Assembly: GCA_025345505.1 (NCBI GenBank)
Contig: JANVCC010000022.1
Span: forward strand, 35,165,741-35,229,740
Origin: Todiramphus chloris collaris
Taxonomy: Eukaryota > Chordata > Aves > Coraciiformes > Alcedinidae
Length of the DNA stretch: 64,000 nt
Direction of reading: 5' to 3'
The position numbers were made by a program, and so were the translations under genes. The stretch's first letter is position 1; each line of letters begins with the position of its first letter. The notes beneath the pieces were generated by a model that worked only from the letters and a program-made list of their open reading frames with translations, was not told the origin of the DNA and made no database searches. Positions 60,873 through 64,000 of the stretch are shown here, piece after piece.

Positions 60873-63800
60873 ATTGAAAAGTTTTTTGATGTCAGTGAGA
60901 AATTCACTGCTGATCCAAATGGGAAGAAGGTACAGACATCTGGCTGTAGAGCTGTGATTTCATTTGTCATGTAGGAGCTCTGCATCTGAAATATCGACTG
61001 GGGGGACTGCAGGGCAGAGAGCCATGCCATGCTTAGATTCCCTTGGTGCCATCAGTAAGTCCATGCTGAGTGGAACTATGGGTTACATTTTAGATCCAAC
61101 AATGGTTCTTGTTAATTTACCTGTTACTTTTACACAGACTGCAGCAAAACATGCTACAATTTTTTTATTATGTGCCTCACACTGAGGTTTGATCCAGCTA
61201 CTACTAAACAAACCAAGATAGGTTTCAGCTAGCTTGGATCTGACTCAAAAATATGTGGTCCATGCTGCCATCATAAAATAGAAGAGATTAACAGAACTGA
61301 AAGGACAGACAATAGAGCTTATGTGCCAAAGCCTGACTTCTTTTCCCATGTTAATCTCCCAAGAGACACCCATGACTGAAAACCTTGTCTTGCTTTACCA
61401 CCTTTAAGACAACCACAGCTACACCACTGCTGAGTGAAGATGTTACAGAGCTTGATCCAGACTCTAATAATATTTATCTAAGTATTGCTGTAAATACCTT
61501 TCTTAGAAAAGCCTTTTACAAGACAAGGAAGAGGTAAACTCATATATTGAAACATCCCAACCTATCCAACCTTCACCCTTGCACAAACCCCAAAATCAGT
61601 CCATCGGGGACCACTGCCATTATTTTCTTTATGTTAAGTGCATTCTACACCAATGAGTTACAGCATTAGCTTTTATCAAAAGTATTTTTAACTAGCTATG
61701 AAAAATCTGATCCTTTCTTCGATATAAGGATCACCACCCCAGAAAACAAGTCCCAGTAAAATAAAAGACTTCTAACATCTGTTAATACCACAGTTCCTCT
61801 CCTCCAGTTTTACAATGTGATCTCCTCTTTCTCTGCCATAAATGCTGTTGCAGATCCCTGTATCTTTCTCCATTCTTGCTTTCACACCTCGTAACATCTG
61901 TATCATGAATCTCAAGACCTGACATCCTGTTCCACTGCAATTTTTTATTCCTTTAGTTCTGACACTTTTGTAACACAGCTTTTCAACAGAATAACCCGTT
62001 GCAGTGAAATATTTTCTTCCTGGAAACCTGCAGCTCTCTTCCTGAGCACAACTTTACTATTTTCTTCCAAGAGGAAGTAAATAAAATCCAACAAGGCCAT
62101 TTTTTGTACTCTGTAGTCTACTTCTCTGACCATTTGCTGACCTTAACCTCACAATGGATGTGTGAAGCAATTTGTCCCAGACATTCTTTCTGATCATATT
62201 TTAATTCACTAGGTGCATTTGCACTGGTAATTAAATGAGCCGAGGGGCACTTCTTAGGTGAAAACTTGTCTTCAATTGACATTAAAGATCATAAAAAGGT
62301 CTTAAAATACATCATTCGTGATCTTGCAGATTCCCTCCTGAGCTGTGCACCAGGACAACAACCAGAGTACCCCAGATAAAACATGGATGCAAGGTCCCCA
62401 GCAGTTGACTCCTTGACGCATGCCCAGGACCAGCAGCTTGTGCAACCTCTTAAGCCAACTGCGAGACAAAATAGAGGTGTAGTCACAAAGGATCACAGCG
62501 AATCATCAAGTTTTTGGTCTTATTTGTGCCAAGTCAGTTGATAATACAAATACACCTATTGAGTTCTTGGCCAGACCTCTACTACAGTGTCAATACAAAT
62601 GTAAATATACATGTTTTAAGAGGAGTAAGCATTAAAAAAAAAAACTAAGATCAAACTATACTAGCATACTACCATACTGTAATTATTCATTTACATGAGG
62701 TAACTCTGAAAACAACGACTGGATACTTACTCATCTGTAAGACACAAGCTCTAGTAGTAGTAGTGAAGCCAGTGTTGTATGAGGGAGAACCCTGAAGTAA
62801 AGCACACAGCAAGCTGTTCCTACTTCATGAACTACAAATACCCATCTAGAGCTTAGATACCAGAAGCATTCCCAGCAGCCCACTGTATTACCACATGCTA
62901 TTTATGTGAAAAATCATTTTTATATGCTCAAAAGTTGGCATGTCAGACTCCCCTTGACACCAACAGGAATGATATGACTCAATCTCATTTTCAGTAGCCA
63001 CCGGGAATCACTTTACTGCAGATGTCAAGAAGGCAAAGACATCCCACATGTTGAGTATGGCTCCACTGGTAGCTTTGGGCTTCTCCCAAGCTCAGCAGAA
63101 CGATGCACACTACACTGGGTTTGGCCCACATTCTCCTCTCACTGTATTTTACATAGCTACATTCTTATTCAGGACATAGCTGCCCTTCAAGCTACAGGAA
63201 GTCACCAGGGTCAGCATCTTACAGACTGCAAGTTGGCTTTTATAGCCAAGTCTAGGAACGTACAGTGGAACACAGACATACACGGTGGATGAGGAGAAGA
63301 GGTACCTGGGCAATTAGTTCAAAGGAGAAAGGGAAGTTTGGAGAAGCTAAATGTCTAAATATCTCAAAAATGGCTGTACTTATGTCAGCAAAACCTGAAG
63401 TTATCATTCTAAAGGCTCAAAGCACATAGCTCATCCTCAGAAAAGAAGAACCACTCAGAACAAGGAAGTGGTATACTCAGACACAACTAACTTTATTATC
63501 ATCAAATATACAATGGAATAAGGATTTTAGCTTCCTGCAGTGGCTCAGACCAACAATATAGGCAAAATTTTGGCACAGAGAAGAAGTGAAAAGTCCAAAG
63601 GATTCAAGTGAACATAATGAGAGAGCAGCTGCATTGTCTATTTAGAACAACACAGGCCACCAGGAGCCAAGAGTCTATTTAAAGGGGTTTATACACAATG
63701 CAAGGGAAGTTATTAGAAGATGGAACAAAGATGTATGTGGAAAGCAACTGGTAAATGTTTGGCTCAGATACATAGAACTACATGGATTTAAGAGAAATCC

Positions 63801-64000
63801 TAAGAGAGATGGGAAAAAGAAGAATGTCTTTTTGCTCTTTCACAGCATACAGCAGTGTTGAAAACTTTGTTTCTGTGATATATCAAACTTTTTTCCCATG
63901 TCTTGGTTTTTCCTTCCTGATCTTACTTGCATTCTGATTATTCTGAGAAATAATTTATATTTCAGATGTGAACTGTCATTGCACACACTACAGCAAGAGA

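Larger units (their letters stand above)
1..64000 (-). other. NCKAP5: NCKAP5 locus, internal portion (partial gene)
   Basis: The whole window appears to lie inside NCKAP5, transcribed from high to low coordinates. This rests on two exons (41422-41485 and 16323-16456) whose joined translation follows, without a gap, the N-terminal coiled-coil stretch I recall for vertebrate NCKAP5. The family is known as an NCK1 SH3-binding protein and a relative of the microtubule-associated NCKAP5L; the mammalian gene is very large with long introns, which fits the sparse exons here. The paralogue NCKAP5L lacks this N-terminal stretch as far as I recall, so it is a less likely match. The first coding exon, the promoter and all exons after codon AG|G of the second exon lie outside the window or were not recognised. 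Confidence 0.85.
49399..64000 (-). other. NCKAP5: NCKAP5 intron upstream of the 64-bp exon, part 2
   Basis: About 14.6 kb without recognised exon, RNA gene or transposon. Simple repeats: T19 followed by G9 at 51886-51913, a TA-rich run at 52776-52800, and an AAAC-rich run at 60827-60872. The preceding NCKAP5 exon was looked for on the minus strand as a short coiled-coil peptide ending in Trp plus a split Arg codon; none was found. It may lie beyond the window. Confidence 0.5.

Overview
The window is vertebrate nuclear DNA, almost certainly from a bird. It carries three CR1 LINE fragments ending in the avian-type octamer tails (ATTCTATG/ATTCTGTG), several LTRs of the kind common in avian genomes, AT-rich intronic sequence and very little coding sequence. 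The LTR families look neoavian rather than galliform, but that is recalled and was not checked. No bacterial or viral gene layout is present.

I recognise one host gene, NCKAP5 (Nck-associated protein 5), on the minus strand. Two consecutive coiled-coil exons of its N-terminal region are visible: 41422-41485 (64 bp, upstream) and 16323-16456 (134 bp, downstream). They are joined by a 24,965-bp intron. The reading frames and splice phases agree (first exon entered at phase 2, junction at phase 0, second exon left at phase 2), and both exons have good splice sites. The rest of the window is intron: more than 22.5 kb upstream of the first exon and more than 16.3 kb downstream of the second. No further exon was recognised.

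Layout by region. 1-16322 is the downstream intron, with an antisense solo LTR (1321-2127), a minus-strand CR1 (7449-8400), an ERVL-like LTR segment (about 10745-11389) and a sense solo LTR (15803-16154) only 168 bp past the exon's splice donor. 16457-41421 is the central intron, with a short LTR-end fragment (21773-21846), a second solo LTR of the same 352-bp family (26442-26793), a CR1 3' scrap (27852-27910) and an isolated CpG island (about 34230-34800). 41486-64000 is the upstream intron, with one plus-strand CR1 fragment (48966-49398) and simple repeats.

The observations most worth following are the CpG island inside the gene, which may be an internal or bidirectional promoter, and the pair of same-orientation 352-bp solo LTRs. 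Each LTR has a perfect 6-bp target-site duplication. One sits just beyond a splice donor with a sense polyadenylation signal, and together they bracket the 134-bp exon as direct repeats. I found no previously undescribed multi-gene system; the window is mainly ordinary intron.
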